A stretch of DNA of 64,000 bases from Paracoccus zhejiangensis (GTDB taxonomy: Bacteria > Pseudomonadota > Alphaproteobacteria > Rhodobacterales > Rhodobacteraceae): positions 372,001-436,000 of the forward strand of contig NZ_CP025430.1 in assembly GCF_002847445.1 (NCBI RefSeq), read 5' to 3'. Below, piece by piece: positions 8,688 to 17,630 of this stretch; within the stretch, counting starts at the first letter, position 1, and the number at the start of each line of letters is the position of its first letter. Made by a program: the position numbers and the translations under genes. The notes beneath the pieces are model-generated. The model was not told the DNA's origin and searched no databases. It saw nothing but the letters and a program-made list of their open reading frames with translations.

Positions 8688-10217
8688 ATGAACGGGGTTC
8701 TGACGACTGCTGGCAAGAAGATCGAGCCCTGGGGCGATTCGATCTTCACCGATGATTCGGCCCGGGCACTCAGCCGTGTGGGCGTGGTCGATGTCGGCTC
8801 GAACTCTATCCGTCTGGTGGTGTTCGAGGGTGCGGCGCGCAGCCCGGCCTATTTCTACAACGAGAAGGTCATGGCCGGCCTGGGGCAGGACATGGCCGCC
8901 ACCGGCAAGCTGAACCCCCAAGGCGTGGAACGCGGGTTTTCGGCGCTGAAACGCTTTGCCGCTTTGGCCGAGGGCATGGGCGTCAAACCCCTGACCTGCG
9001 TTGCCACCGCCGCCGTGCGCGATGCCGAGGATGGCCCGGCCTTCCAGAAGCGCGTCGAGGAGGAACTGGGGCTGAAGCTCTGGGTCATCGACGGCCAGGA
9101 AGAGGCGCGGCTCTCGGCGCAGGGCGTGCTGCTGGGCTGGCCCGATGCCAGCGGGCTGGTCTGCGACATCGGCGGCAACTCGATGGAACTGGCGGTGCTG
9201 AAGGACGGCAAGGTCGGCAAGCGCGCCACCTCGCAGCTTGGCCCCTTCCGCCTGCAGCAGGTCAAGGGCGGCAAGGATGGCCTGCGCGCCCATATCAAGG
9301 CGGTGATGGAGGAGCTGGCGGCGCAAGTCGGCACCGATCACGACCGCATCTACCTGGTCGGGGGCTCCTGGCGGGCCATCGCGCGGCTGGATATCGAGCG
9401 CACGCAATACCCGATGACCGTTCTGCACGAATACCGCATGGGTCCCGCGGCGGTGCAGGACACCGTGAAGTGGATCGAGGAGAACGACATCGAGCATCTG
9501 CGCAAGCTGGTGGGCATCGGCACCGCGCGGATGGAACTGGTGCCCTTGGCCGCGCAGGTGCTGCGCCAGCTGGTCCTGACCTTCAAGCCCAAGGAACTGG
9601 CGGTCAGCAGCTATGGCATCCGCGAGGGCCTGCTTTACGAGCACATGTCCAAGACCCTGCGCAAGCGCGACCCGCTGATCGAGGCCGCCCGCTTCACCGA
9701 GCGGCAGATGGCCCGCACCCCCGGTTTCGGCAAGAAGCTCTACAAGTTCCTCGAACCGCTCTTCGCCGGCGTGACACCCGAGCGCGACCGGCTGATCCGC
9801 GCCGCCTGTCTCTTGCACGACACCACCTGGCGCGCCCATCCCGATTACCGCGCCGAGGCCTGTTTCGACAACGTCACCCGCGCCAACATGGCCGCGCTGT
9901 CCCACCCCGAGCGCATCTTCCTCGGCCTCGCCTTGCTGCACCGCTACAAGAACAGCCGCGAGGATTCTCCGATGACGCCGCTTTTCGCGCTGCTGAACGA
10001 ACGCGAGACCAAGGATGCTGAAATCCTCGGCAAGGCCATGCGCTTCGGCGCCATGTTCTCGGTCAAGGACCCGAACAGCGCGGGGACGCTGACCCTGCGG
10101 CCGAAGGCGCTGGAGCTGAAGCTGACCCGGGTGGGGCAGGCGCTGTTCGGCGAAGTGGCGCGGTCGCGGTTCGAGTCGCTGTGTAAGTCGATGGAGGTGG
10201 AGGCGGTGGTGGTGTGA
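8688..10217 (+). CDS. ppx: Exopolyphosphatase, Ppx/GppA family
   Basis: Releases orthophosphate from polyphosphate ends and, in some relatives, hydrolyses pppGpp. It has 509 residues. The actin-like ATPase fold shows the phosphate 1 loop VDVGSNSIRLVVF (about residues 28-40) and phosphate 2 loop CDIGGNSMELAVL (about 161-173). The second half carries an HD-like helical region (LLHDTTWRAHPDY). A clear AAGGAG ribosome site precedes the ATG at 8688. The TGA stop is followed at once by five Gs and then by the AT-rich OLD island. The final codons are a run of Glu/Val (MEVEAVVV), so the 3' end is somewhat variable-looking, but the catalytic region is intact. Confidence 0.95.
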   Translation: MNGVLTTAGKKIEPWGDSIFTDDSARALSRVGVVDVGSNSIRLVVFEGAARSPAYFYNEKVMAGLGQDMAATGKLNPQGVERGFSALKRFAALAEGMGVKPLTCVATAAVRDAEDGPAFQKRVEEELGLKLWVIDGQEEARLSAQGVLLGWPDASGLVCDIGGNSMELAVLKDGKVGKRATSQLGPFRLQQVKGGKDGLRAHIKAVMEELAAQVGTDHDRIYLVGGSWRAIARLDIERTQYPMTVLHEYRMGPAAVQDTVKWIEENDIEHLRKLVGIGTARMELVPLAAQVLRQLVLTFKPKELAVSSYGIREGLLYEHMSKTLRKRDPLIEAARFTERQMARTPGFGKKLYKFLEPLFAGVTPERDRLIRAACLLHDTTWRAHPDYRAEACFDNVTRANMAALSHPERIFLGLALLHRYKNSREDSPMTPLFALLNERETKDAEILGKAMRFGAMFSVKDPNSAGTLTLRPKALELKLTRVGQALFGEVARSRFESLCKSMEVEAVVV

Positions 10218-12312
10218 GGGGGCACAAAGGGCTGCGAGATAGAATGTTCGACAAGCTATGCAAACTTTTTTGGGGGCGCCGGTGTCGATCGCACATCGGC
10301 TAGAGAAGGGAAAAACAATTGTCTCTCGATCTCCTATGTGAGACCTAGTTTCTCGATAGGTTTCTGCACTTACAACACAATTAAAGATTGCAAACTTACA
10401 ACTGATAGGCGAAATTCGGTTTATCGCACTATCGTGGGGTTGGAATGCACCGAATTTTCAAGATCAATATTAGTAATTTCAAATCTATCAAGGAAATAGA
10501 GCTTCCTCTTGAGTCTTTTACCCCGCTAGTTGGCTACAATAATGCTGGTAAGACGAATATTCTTCAAGCCCTGTCATGGGTAGTAAAAAAATACTCTCTA
10601 CAGGCATCTGACTTTTGTCGTCCTGAATCTCCGGTTGTAGTCACGGCAGAGATTTCTGGCATAGACGAGAATGTCCTTGGCGCATTGGGAGCCAATCACA
10701 GAAATCGAATTGAGCCGTACGTGCTGGGTGGGGTTATATCCCTTCGTCGAAAGCAGGATGCTCCAGATTTGCCAGTCGCTCAGATCAGCCTGCAAATCAA
10801 AAGAATTGAAAATGAAGAAGAAATCTGGGATGCCAACCCTGCAGGGATAGATCAGGCGATTTCTCAACTATTTCCGGAACCAATTTTCATTGGAGCTATG
10901 GAGAATGCAGCTGAAGACGTTGGAAAATTCGCTTCAGGCACGACAATTGGAAAGCTTATAAAGGAAATAGTTGGACCCGTCAGTCAGCGCAATTCCGATT
11001 CGGTGAGAGATTCGCTAGCACAGGTCGCCAAGAGATTGTCTGCCGACGGCGATGAGAAGGACGAGTCGCTAGTAAATTTGGATAATCAAATTCATGCGGA
11101 GCTCGAACGGTTTTTCCCTGGAGTTATCGCAAAAACTCATATACAGACACCAGAATTTTCTGATTTTCTCAAAAGTGCAACGATCAAAATCTATGATCAG
11201 CAGAATGACGGAGCAATAGGCCGCGATGCTTCCGCTTTTGGTCACGGCGCACAACGTTCTGTTCAGATAGCATTGATCAAGTGCCTATCCAAAATACGCA
11301 GACAAGCTGCCGAAAATCAGGCTCGGACTACGCTTCTGCTTATCGATGAGCCCGAGCTATACCTGCATCCACAGGCAATCGAGGTTGTTCGGGTCGCACT
11401 GAGCCGGCTCTCAGCGGAGGGTTATCAAGTTGTTTTTACAACCCACTCCGCAAACATGATAGCTCGCTCGATCGCGCCGAACGCCTTGTTGATCCGCCGC
11501 ACACCGGAGCAAGGCACAATATGTTTTCCAAGGATGGTCGATGCCGTTCAGAATGCGATCGCGGATGCCGATCATCAGTCGGCAACACTGTTTGCTCTTT
11601 CGAACTCGACACGGCTGCTGTTCGCGGAAAAGGTAGTGTTAGCTGAAGGTAAAACTGAGCAAACGCTTCTTCCGGACCTATTTCAATCTGAAGCCGAATG
11701 CTCGCTTGAGGAGGATAGACTCGGATTGGTTTCCCTCGGTAGTTCGAGCGATGTACCAAAAGCGCTTCCTGTACTATCGGCCATGGGAATCCCCACCAAG
11801 GCGGTCGTCGATCTTGATTTCGCCTTTAGGCCAGCTATCCAGCACGAACTCATCGCGAATGACAATGTCGCCGTCTTGGGCTGCCGGGCGATTTTAGCTC
11901 GACTTCAGGGCGAGGGTAAAATTGACCTAGCTGAGGACGGGTTTCCTAAAAAGCACGGTGAGGTCACCGCCGCCAGAGCGTACGAGATAATGGCGGCAGA
12001 GCCAGACGCTCGCGAGCACGTCGCCGCAGTCCACGAATATCTTAAGCAACTAGGCATATGGGTGTGGACGGACGGAACGATAGAAACGCATCTTGGCTTG
12101 GAGGGTAAAACGCCGTCTGTACACAGCACATTTCTGTCCAAGTTTTTATCCGATGGGTTTCGAGAGGCCCTTCCAAACTATGCGAGTGTTCAACAGATGC
12201 TCCAATGGCTTAGGCAATAGATGAAGCCGTCTTCTTCTACCCTAACACGTCAACGAGCTGCGTGTTTACTCGCCGACCGACTAAGGCCTCGAAATGCCAT
12301 TATCTCCCCCCC
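10218..12312 (+). other. AT-rich island 1 between ppx and hisH, carrying one OLD-family gene
   Basis: Between the converging ppx and hisH genes the sequence turns abruptly AT-rich with ATA, AGA and AAA codons that are rare elsewhere in the window. It holds 227 bases of non-coding DNA with no recognisable gene, one gene (10445-12220), and 92 further non-coding bases. No integrase, transposase, tRNA or clear target-site duplication is visible. On both sides the flanking gene's TGA stop is followed by a G tract reading into the island (10215-10222 on the plus strand, 12315-12306 on the minus strand). Confidence 0.7.
10445..12220 (+). CDS. OLD-family ATP-dependent endonuclease (AAA ATPase plus TOPRIM), stand-alone class 1 type
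   Basis: A 591-residue protein with two domains. The N-terminal ABC/RecF-like ATPase has Walker A GYNNAGKT (residues 30-37), a signature-like GHGAQRSVQ near 263, Walker B LLLIDEPELYLHP near 297-309, and an H-loop FTTHSANM near 331. The C-terminal TOPRIM nuclease domain starts at KVVLAEGKTEQTLL (about 397), whose Glu is a metal ligand, with a later acidic VVDLDFAF (about 453). OLD nucleases cleave DNA and several act in anti-phage defence, as in phage P2 OLD or Gabija GajA. No UvrD-like helicase (GajB) follows, so this is not a Gabija operon. Codon use and composition are foreign to the neighbours. The ATG at 10445 has a plausible GGGGTTGGA site just upstream. The exact target and trigger are unknown. 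Confidence 0.85.
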   Translation: MHRIFKINISNFKSIKEIELPLESFTPLVGYNNAGKTNILQALSWVVKKYSLQASDFCRPESPVVVTAEISGIDENVLGALGANHRNRIEPYVLGGVISLRRKQDAPDLPVAQISLQIKRIENEEEIWDANPAGIDQAISQLFPEPIFIGAMENAAEDVGKFASGTTIGKLIKEIVGPVSQRNSDSVRDSLAQVAKRLSADGDEKDESLVNLDNQIHAELERFFPGVIAKTHIQTPEFSDFLKSATIKIYDQQNDGAIGRDASAFGHGAQRSVQIALIKCLSKIRRQAAENQARTTLLLIDEPELYLHPQAIEVVRVALSRLSAEGYQVVFTTHSANMIARSIAPNALLIRRTPEQGTICFPRMVDAVQNAIADADHQSATLFALSNSTRLLFAEKVVLAEGKTEQTLLPDLFQSEAECSLEEDRLGLVSLGSSSDVPKALPVLSAMGIPTKAVVDLDFAFRPAIQHELIANDNVAVLGCRAILARLQGEGKIDLAEDGFPKKHGEVTAARAYEIMAAEPDAREHVAAVHEYLKQLGIWVWTDGTIETHLGLEGKTPSVHSTFLSKFLSDGFREALPNYASVQQMLQWLRQ

Positions 12313-12957
12313 TCACACCCTCCACCCCAGAAAATTCCCGATCATCCTCAACCCCACCCCCTGCGACTTCTCCGGGTGGAACTGCGTCCCGACGATATTG
12401 TCCCGCCCGACCACCGCCGTCACCGCGCTGCCATAACCCGCATGGGCCAGGCGCTCGGCGGGGTTTGCCACGCGGAACTGCCAGCTATGGACGAAATAGG
12501 CGTGATCGCCGGTGGTGATGCCCTCCAGAACCGGGTGGGGGTGGTCGATGACGAGGTCGTTCCAGCCCATATGCGGGACTTTCAGGCCGGCGGCGCGGGT
12601 TTCCGCCGCGTCGATGGCCACCACCTCGCCGCCGATCCAGCCCAGACCCTCGGTCGGGCGGTATTCATGGCCGAGATCGGCCAGCATCTGCATGCCGACG
12701 CAGATGCCCATGAAGGGCACCCCGCGCGCCAGCACCGCGTCCCGCAGCGCCTCGGTCATGCCGTCCACCGCGTCCAGCGCCGCCCGGCAGGCGGGAAAGG
12801 CGCCGTCGCCCGGCAGGACGATCCGGTCGGCCCGGGCCACGACCTCGGGGTCCGAGGTGACCACCACCTCGGCGCCGGCCTCGCGGCCCATCAGCTGGAA
12901 CGCCTTTTCCGCCGAATGCAGGTTGCCGCTGTCGTAATCGACCAGCGCCACCCGCAT
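12313..12957 (-). CDS. hisH: Imidazole glycerol phosphate synthase, glutaminase subunit HisH
   Basis: Class I glutamine amidotransferase subunit that hydrolyses glutamine and channels ammonia to HisF for histidine and AICAR formation. It has 214 residues. The nucleophile is Cys86 in PFMGICVGMQML, and the His/Glu pair lies in TQFHPEKSQ near residues 197-199. The N-terminus [20 protein letters not shown] is typical. The ATG shares one base with the hisB stop, so hisB-hisH are translationally coupled; hisA and hisF are not in the window upstream or downstream. The stop codon is followed on its own strand by seven Gs, the border of the AT-rich island. Confidence 0.97.
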   Translation of the reverse strand: MRVALVDYDSGNLHSAEKAFQLMGREAGAEVVVTSDPEVVARADRIVLPGDGAFPACRAALDAVDGMTEALRDAVLARGVPFMGICVGMQMLADLGHEYRPTEGLGWIGGEVVAIDAAETRAAGLKVPHMGWNDLVIDHPHPVLEGITTGDHAYFVHSWQFRVANPAERLAHAGYGSAVTAVVGRDNIVGTQFHPEKSQGVGLRMIGNFLGWRV

Positions 12958-13544
12958 CAGAGCGCCCCCTTGGTCGAGGGCAGGAGGCCGGCCATGCGCG
13001 GATCGGGCTCGACCGCCTCGCGCAGGGCGCGGGCCACCGCCTTGAACGCGGCCTCGGCGATGTGGTGGCTGTTCAGCCCGTGCAGTCGGTCGACATGCAG
13101 GGTGATGCCGCCATGGGTCGAAAGCGCCTGGAAGAACTCGCGCACCAGTTCGGTGTCGAACGTGCCGATCTTCTGGGTCGGGAAATCGACATTCCAGACC
13201 AGAAACGGCCGCGCCGACAGGTCCAGTGCCGCCCGCACGAGGCTGTCATCCATCGCCAGAAGGAACGAGCCATAGCGGCGGATGCCGCGCTTGTCGCCAA
13301 GGGCCTGGATCAGCGCCTGACCGATGGCGATGCCCACATCCTCGACCGTGTGGTGATCGTCGATATGCAGATCGCCCTCGGCCCGCACGGTCAGGTCGAT
13401 CAGCGAATGCCGCGACAGCTGGTCCAGCATGTGGTCGAAGAAGCCGACCCCGGTCTGGTTGTCATAGACCCCGCTGCCGTCGAGGTTCAGGCTGACCTCG
13501 ATCTTGGTTTCGGCGGTGTTGCGGGTGAGGGTGGCGCTGCGCAT
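12957..13544 (-). CDS. hisB: Imidazoleglycerol-phosphate dehydratase
   Basis: Catalyses the sixth step of histidine synthesis, dehydrating imidazole glycerol phosphate to imidazole acetol phosphate. It has 195 residues, the monofunctional length. The manganese-binding repeats are visible: [17 protein letters not shown], then [17 protein letters not shown], and in the second half [18 protein letters not shown]. It heads the pair hisB-hisH, overlapping hisH by one base. The N-terminus [19 protein letters not shown] is typical and supports the ATG at 13544. Confidence 0.97.
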   Translation of the reverse strand: MRSATLTRNTAETKIEVSLNLDGSGVYDNQTGVGFFDHMLDQLSRHSLIDLTVRAEGDLHIDDHHTVEDVGIAIGQALIQALGDKRGIRRYGSFLLAMDDSLVRAALDLSARPFLVWNVDFPTQKIGTFDTELVREFFQALSTHGGITLHVDRLHGLNSHHIAEAAFKAVARALREAVEPDPRMAGLLPSTKGAL

Positions 13545-13591
13545 CGGCTGATCCTTCGACTGTCGCGGCGGTTATAGGCCGGGCAGGGCGG

Positions 13592-14947
13592 TCAGCCAAG
13601 ATGCAGTTGTCCCTGCGGATAACGCACGCGAGACGGCACGCTGGTCGCGAGGAAAACCCCAAGCGTCAGCGGCCCGACCCGGCCGAGGAACATCACCACC
13701 ATGATGACGATGCGGCCAAACTCGCTTAGCTCGGGTGTGACCCCGCGCGAGAGGCCGGTGGTGCCGAAGGCGCTGGCGACCTCGAAGCTGATATCGAGGA
13801 AATCCGCCGTCTCGGTCATCATCAGGACGAAGATCGCGCTGAACATCAGCACGGCGGAGAGCGCGATCAGCGCCATGACCTTCAGCACCTCCTCGAGCCC
13901 GACCGAACGCCCGAAGGCCCAGACATGGGTCCGCCTGCGAAAGAAGGCCAGCGTGGCAAGGAACAGCACCATGATCGTGGTGACCTTCAGCCCGCCCGCT
14001 GTCGAGGTCGGGCCGGCGCCGATGATCATCAGCGCCATGTAAAGAAGCGAGGTCGACTCGTGCAGCTCGCCGATGGGCACGGTGTTGAAGCCGGCGGTCC
14101 GCGGCACGACGCCCTGGAACCAGGCCACGGTCATGCGGGCGAGCCAGCTGTCGAACTGCCCCAGCGTCTCGGGGTTGTTCCATTCCAGCACCGCCGTCAG
14201 CCCGACGCCCAGCACGATCAGCACCGCCGTGCCCACCAGCATCAGCCGGGTGTGCAAGGTATAGCCCTGCCAGAACTTGCGCCGGGCGATCTCGGAGGTG
14301 ACCAGGTAGCCGATGCCGCCGGTGATCCAGAGTGCCGGCAGCACGACATTGATGATCGGGTCGGTGGCATAGTTGACCAGCCCCGGCGAGAAGGTCGAGA
14401 AGCCGGCATTGTTGAAGGCCGAGACCGAGTGGAAGATGGCGTGCCAGAGGCCCATCTCGAACCCGTATTTCGGCACGAAGGTCAGGCACAGCAGCATTGC
14501 GCCCGCGACCTCGGCCAAGAGCACGATGCGCAGGATGGTATAGGTCAGCCGCGACAGGCTTTCATAGGAGGTCTGCTTCAGATCCTCGCGCAGGTAATGG
14601 CTCTGGGCCACGCCGATGGACATGCCAAGCGCCGAAAAGACCAGCACGGCGAAGGTCATCAGCCCCAGCCCGCCCAGCTGGATCAGCATCATGACGATGA
14701 GCTGCCCCCAGAAGGTCAGGGTCAGCTCGGAATCGATGACGCCAAGCCCGGTCACCGTCACCGCCGAGGTCGAGGTGAACAGCGCGTCCAGCAGCGTGAT
14801 CGGTCGCGTGGTGGCAATGGGCAGCATCAGCAGGAAGCCGCCCAACAGGATCAGCGCCAGGTAGCCGGTGGCCAGAACCGCCGTTGGCGGGGTGCGGCTG
14901 AGCCAGCGCTGGAAGCCGCGCCGGGTCAGGCGGGGGAAGCGTGTCAC
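13592..14947 (-). CDS. TrkH/KtrB-family potassium uptake channel subunit
   Basis: Membrane subunit of a cation uptake system, 451 residues, with four pore-loop repeats. The selectivity-filter segments are readable in order: SAVTVTGLG (about 60), SAFNNAGFS (about 170), VPRTAGFNT (about 285) and SAFGTTGLSRG (about 400). The Gly of each filter is present. The length and the absence of the two extra N-terminal helices point to the KtrB subgroup rather than classical TrkH. Its start ATG overlaps the stop of the upstream RCK gene by four bases, so the two are a coupled operon. K+ is the expected substrate; a role for Na+ in Ktr transport is family knowledge, not visible here. Confidence 0.93.
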   Translation of the reverse strand: MTRFPRLTRRGFQRWLSRTPPTAVLATGYLALILLGGFLLMLPIATTRPITLLDALFTSTSAVTVTGLGVIDSELTLTFWGQLIVMMLIQLGGLGLMTFAVLVFSALGMSIGVAQSHYLREDLKQTSYESLSRLTYTILRIVLLAEVAGAMLLCLTFVPKYGFEMGLWHAIFHSVSAFNNAGFSTFSPGLVNYATDPIINVVLPALWITGGIGYLVTSEIARRKFWQGYTLHTRLMLVGTAVLIVLGVGLTAVLEWNNPETLGQFDSWLARMTVAWFQGVVPRTAGFNTVPIGELHESTSLLYMALMIIGAGPTSTAGGLKVTTIMVLFLATLAFFRRRTHVWAFGRSVGLEEVLKVMALIALSAVLMFSAIFVLMMTETADFLDISFEVASAFGTTGLSRGVTPELSEFGRIVIMVVMFLGRVGPLTLGVFLATSVPSRVRYPQGQLHLG

Positions 14948-15600
14948 AGCCGGTCGCCGAAGGCCGTCAGCTCGGGCCGCTTGCCCAGCAGCAACATGCG
15001 GTCGGCCTCTTTCAACAGATAGCCCTCGTCCTGACCGCTGAAATACTCGGTGCCGCGCATGACGCCCAGCACCCGCACGCCTTCGCCGATCGCCAGATCG
15101 CCGATGGCCTTGCCGGCCAGCCGTTTCGGGATCAGCAGGTTCACCACGCTGAAGCCATTGCCAAGCGCGACATAATCTTGGACCGCCGGGTTGTTCAGCA
15201 TCTGCGCCGTGTGCCGGCCCATCTCCAGCGCCGGCAGAATCACCCGGTCGACGCCGATCTTGGACAGGATGCGGTGCTGAGTGCGGTTCTCGGCCTTGGC
15301 CCAGATGGTCTCGACCCCGATCAGCCGCAGGTTCATCGCCGCGAGGATGCTGGCCTCGAGATCGTTGCCGATCGAGACCAGCGCGACATCGTATTGATAG
15401 GCGCCCGCCTCGCGCAGCGCGCCCTCGTCGGTGGCATCCAGGATGACCACGCTCGACAGGGTTTCGGCCATGGCCGACACCCGCCGCTCGTCATTGTCGA
15501 TGCCAAGGACCCGGTTGCCGAAGCGCGCCAGTTCGGCCGCGACCACGCTGCCGAAGCTGCCAAGTCCGACGACGACGAAATTGCGGTTCTCGCGACTCAT
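14944..15600 (-). CDS. TrkA/KtrA-type RCK regulatory subunit of potassium uptake
   Basis: Cytoplasmic gating ring subunit of 218 residues for the adjacent KtrB-like channel. The N-terminal RCK_N Rossmann fold has the nucleotide-binding loop VVVGLGSFGSVVAAEL (residues 9-24) with the acidic VLGIDNDERRV at the end of beta-2. An RCK_C domain follows from about residue 135. It is single-length like KtrA, not doubled like E. coli TrkA. The ATG at 15600 is chosen; the frame is open further upstream but that part is non-coding. The 214 bases between this gene and the divergent BCCT transporter hold both promoters; they are unremarkable apart from a small GGCGGAAATCCGCC hairpin near 15765-15780. Confidence 0.93.
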   Translation of the reverse strand: MSRENRNFVVVGLGSFGSVVAAELARFGNRVLGIDNDERRVSAMAETLSSVVILDATDEGALREAGAYQYDVALVSIGNDLEASILAAMNLRLIGVETIWAKAENRTQHRILSKIGVDRVILPALEMGRHTAQMLNNPAVQDYVALGNGFSVVNLLIPKRLAGKAIGDLAIGEGVRVLGVMRGTEYFSGQDEGYLLKEADRMLLLGKRPELTAFGDRL

Positions 15601-15814
15601 GTGTCCCGGCTCCTTTTCGGTGGGCGGATACTGCGCAGGGGCGCCGCGAAGGGTCAAGACGGGGTGCGCATTGGTCGCATCAGGCCCCGGATTCGTCGCG
15701 AAAACTGCCACGCGGGGCGGGTGGGTGGCCATTCTGGACAGGATGTGGCAGGTTTCTCGCCCCCGGCGGAAATCCGCCAGATGACCATGAAAACCAACAA
15801 AGGAAAGGGACGGA

Positions 15815-17512
15815 ATGAACAATCCCGCCGATCCACGACCCGACGATGCGGATGACCGCATCACCGAGGGGCAAGAGACTGCACCCCCCGAGGTCGAAGC
15901 GATCCCCGAGCCCGAGGGCGCAACCGAAATCATCGAGACCGATTACGAGATCGGGCAGGACAATATCCAGAACCGCGGTGGCATTCCCTACGACATCCAC
16001 AACCCGGTCTTTGTCATTTCGGCGAGTGCGATCCTGATCTTCACCGTGGTGACCATGCTGTTCGCCAGCTCGCTCGAGCCGGTCTTCACCGGCTTGCGCG
16101 ATGCGCTGACCGGCAATCTCGACTGGTTCTTCCTGACGGCGGGCAACATCTTCGTGCTGACCTGCCTGATCCTGATCGTCTCGCCCTATGGCAGCGTCCG
16201 CCTGGGTGGTCCCGAGGCCACACCGGATTTCAGCCTGTCGGGCTGGTTCGCGATGCTGTTTGCCGCCGGCATGGGCATCGGGCTGATGTTCTATGGCGTG
16301 GCCGAGCCGATGGGGCATTTCGACGCCGCGCTGGCCGGGCCGGTGGTCGAGGACGGGGTGCGCACCGATTGGGCACCGCTTGCGGGCGCGACCGGGGACG
16401 AGCTTGGCGCGCGCCGCCTTGGCATGGCCGCCACGATCTTCCACTGGGGCCTGCACCCCTGGGCGATCTACGCGGTGCTGGCGCTGTCGCTGGCGCTTTT
16501 CTCCTATAACAAGGGCCTGCCGCTGACGATGCGCTCGGTCTTCTACCCGATCTTCGGCGACCGCATCTGGGGCTGGCCCGGTCATGTCATCGACATTCTC
16601 GCGGTCTTTGCCACGATCTTCGGGCTCGCCACCTCGCTTGGCCTCGGGGCCGAACAGGCGACGGCGGGGCTGAGCCATCTCTTCGGCATCGAAGCCAGCC
16701 TCACCACCAAGATCATCCTGATCGTGGTCATTACCCTGATCGCCACCATCTCGGTCGTGGCCGGGGTCGAGAAGGGGGTGAAGCTTCTGTCCGAGGCCAA
16801 TATGGCGCTGGCGATCCTGCTGCTGGTCTTCGTCATCGCCGTCGGACCGACCTGGTCGATCCTGACCGGCTTCTTCGGCAATCTGCGCGCCTATGCGGTC
16901 GACATCATTCCGCTCTCCAACCCCTTCGGGCGCACGGATGACAATTTCCGCCAGGGCTGGACCGCCTTCTACTGGGCCTGGTGGATCAGCTGGTCACCCT
17001 TTGTCGGCATGTTCATCGCCCGCGTCTCGCGCGGTCGGACGGTGCGGCAATTCCTGATCGCCGTGCTGATCGTACCGTCGCTGGTCTGCGTGTTGTGGAT
17101 GACCGCGCTTGGCGGCACCGCCATCTCGCTGACGCTTGGCGGCTTTGCCGGCATCACCGAGGCGCCGCTGGAACTGAAGCTTTTCTCGATGCTGGAACAG
17201 CTGCCGCTGTCGCAGATCAGCAGCTTCATCGGCATCATCCTGGTGATCGTCTTCTTCGTCACCTCCTCGGATTCCGGTTCGCTGGTGATCGACACCATCT
17301 CGGCCGGGGGCAAGATCAACGCCCCAGTGCCGCAGCGGGTGTTCTGGTGCAGTTTCGAGGGTCTGGTCGCCATCGCGCTTCTGCTGGGCGGCGGGTTGAC
17401 GGCGCTGCAGGCGATGGCGGTCTCGACCGGTTTGCCCTTCACCATCGTGCTTCTGGGCGCGGTCTGGGCGATCTTCAAGGGACTGGCGGCGGAACGGCGC
17501 GAAATCGCCTGA
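15815..17512 (+). CDS. BCCT family betaine/choline/carnitine-type transporter
   Basis: Secondary transporter of 565 residues for quaternary-ammonium osmolytes such as glycine betaine or choline, normally Na+ or H+ coupled. The BCCT signature is complete in WWISWSPFVGMFIARVSRG (about residues 388-406), and the glycine-rich stretch FAAGMGIGLMFYGVAEP lies in the third helix. Twelve hydrophobic segments fit the family. The N-terminal 70 residues are strongly acidic and cytoplasmic, longer than in the shortest members. Being adjacent and divergent to a KtrAB pair, it suggests an osmotic-stress neighbourhood: K+ first, then compatible solutes. The exact substrate cannot be read from the sequence. 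Confidence 0.93.
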   Translation: MNNPADPRPDDADDRITEGQETAPPEVEAIPEPEGATEIIETDYEIGQDNIQNRGGIPYDIHNPVFVISASAILIFTVVTMLFASSLEPVFTGLRDALTGNLDWFFLTAGNIFVLTCLILIVSPYGSVRLGGPEATPDFSLSGWFAMLFAAGMGIGLMFYGVAEPMGHFDAALAGPVVEDGVRTDWAPLAGATGDELGARRLGMAATIFHWGLHPWAIYAVLALSLALFSYNKGLPLTMRSVFYPIFGDRIWGWPGHVIDILAVFATIFGLATSLGLGAEQATAGLSHLFGIEASLTTKIILIVVITLIATISVVAGVEKGVKLLSEANMALAILLLVFVIAVGPTWSILTGFFGNLRAYAVDIIPLSNPFGRTDDNFRQGWTAFYWAWWISWSPFVGMFIARVSRGRTVRQFLIAVLIVPSLVCVLWMTALGGTAISLTLGGFAGITEAPLELKLFSMLEQLPLSQISSFIGIILVIVFFVTSSDSGSLVIDTISAGGKINAPVPQRVFWCSFEGLVAIALLLGGGLTALQAMAVSTGLPFTIVLLGAVWAIFKGLAAERREIA

Positions 17513-17534
17513 ACCTGTCGAAATGACCAAAAGG

Positions 17535-17565
17535 ACGGGCGGGAAACCCCGCCCGTTCTTGTTTT
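17535..17565 (+). terminator. Rho-independent terminator after the BCCT transporter gene
   Basis: A 9-bp perfect stem ACGGGCGGG/CCCGCCCGT with an AAAC loop (17535-17556) is followed by a T-rich stretch TCTTGTTTT, 22 bases downstream of the BCCT stop. Confidence 0.85.
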
Positions 17566-17630
17566 ATGTGCCCGGGGATGCCAGAAAGTCGCATGACGCC
17601 CTGTCTGCGACAGCCTCAAGGATTTAGGTG

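Noticed and set aside
10445..12220. Gabija system
   Set aside because: Gabija needs a UvrD-like GajB next to the OLD-type GajA; the next gene is hisH on the other strand.
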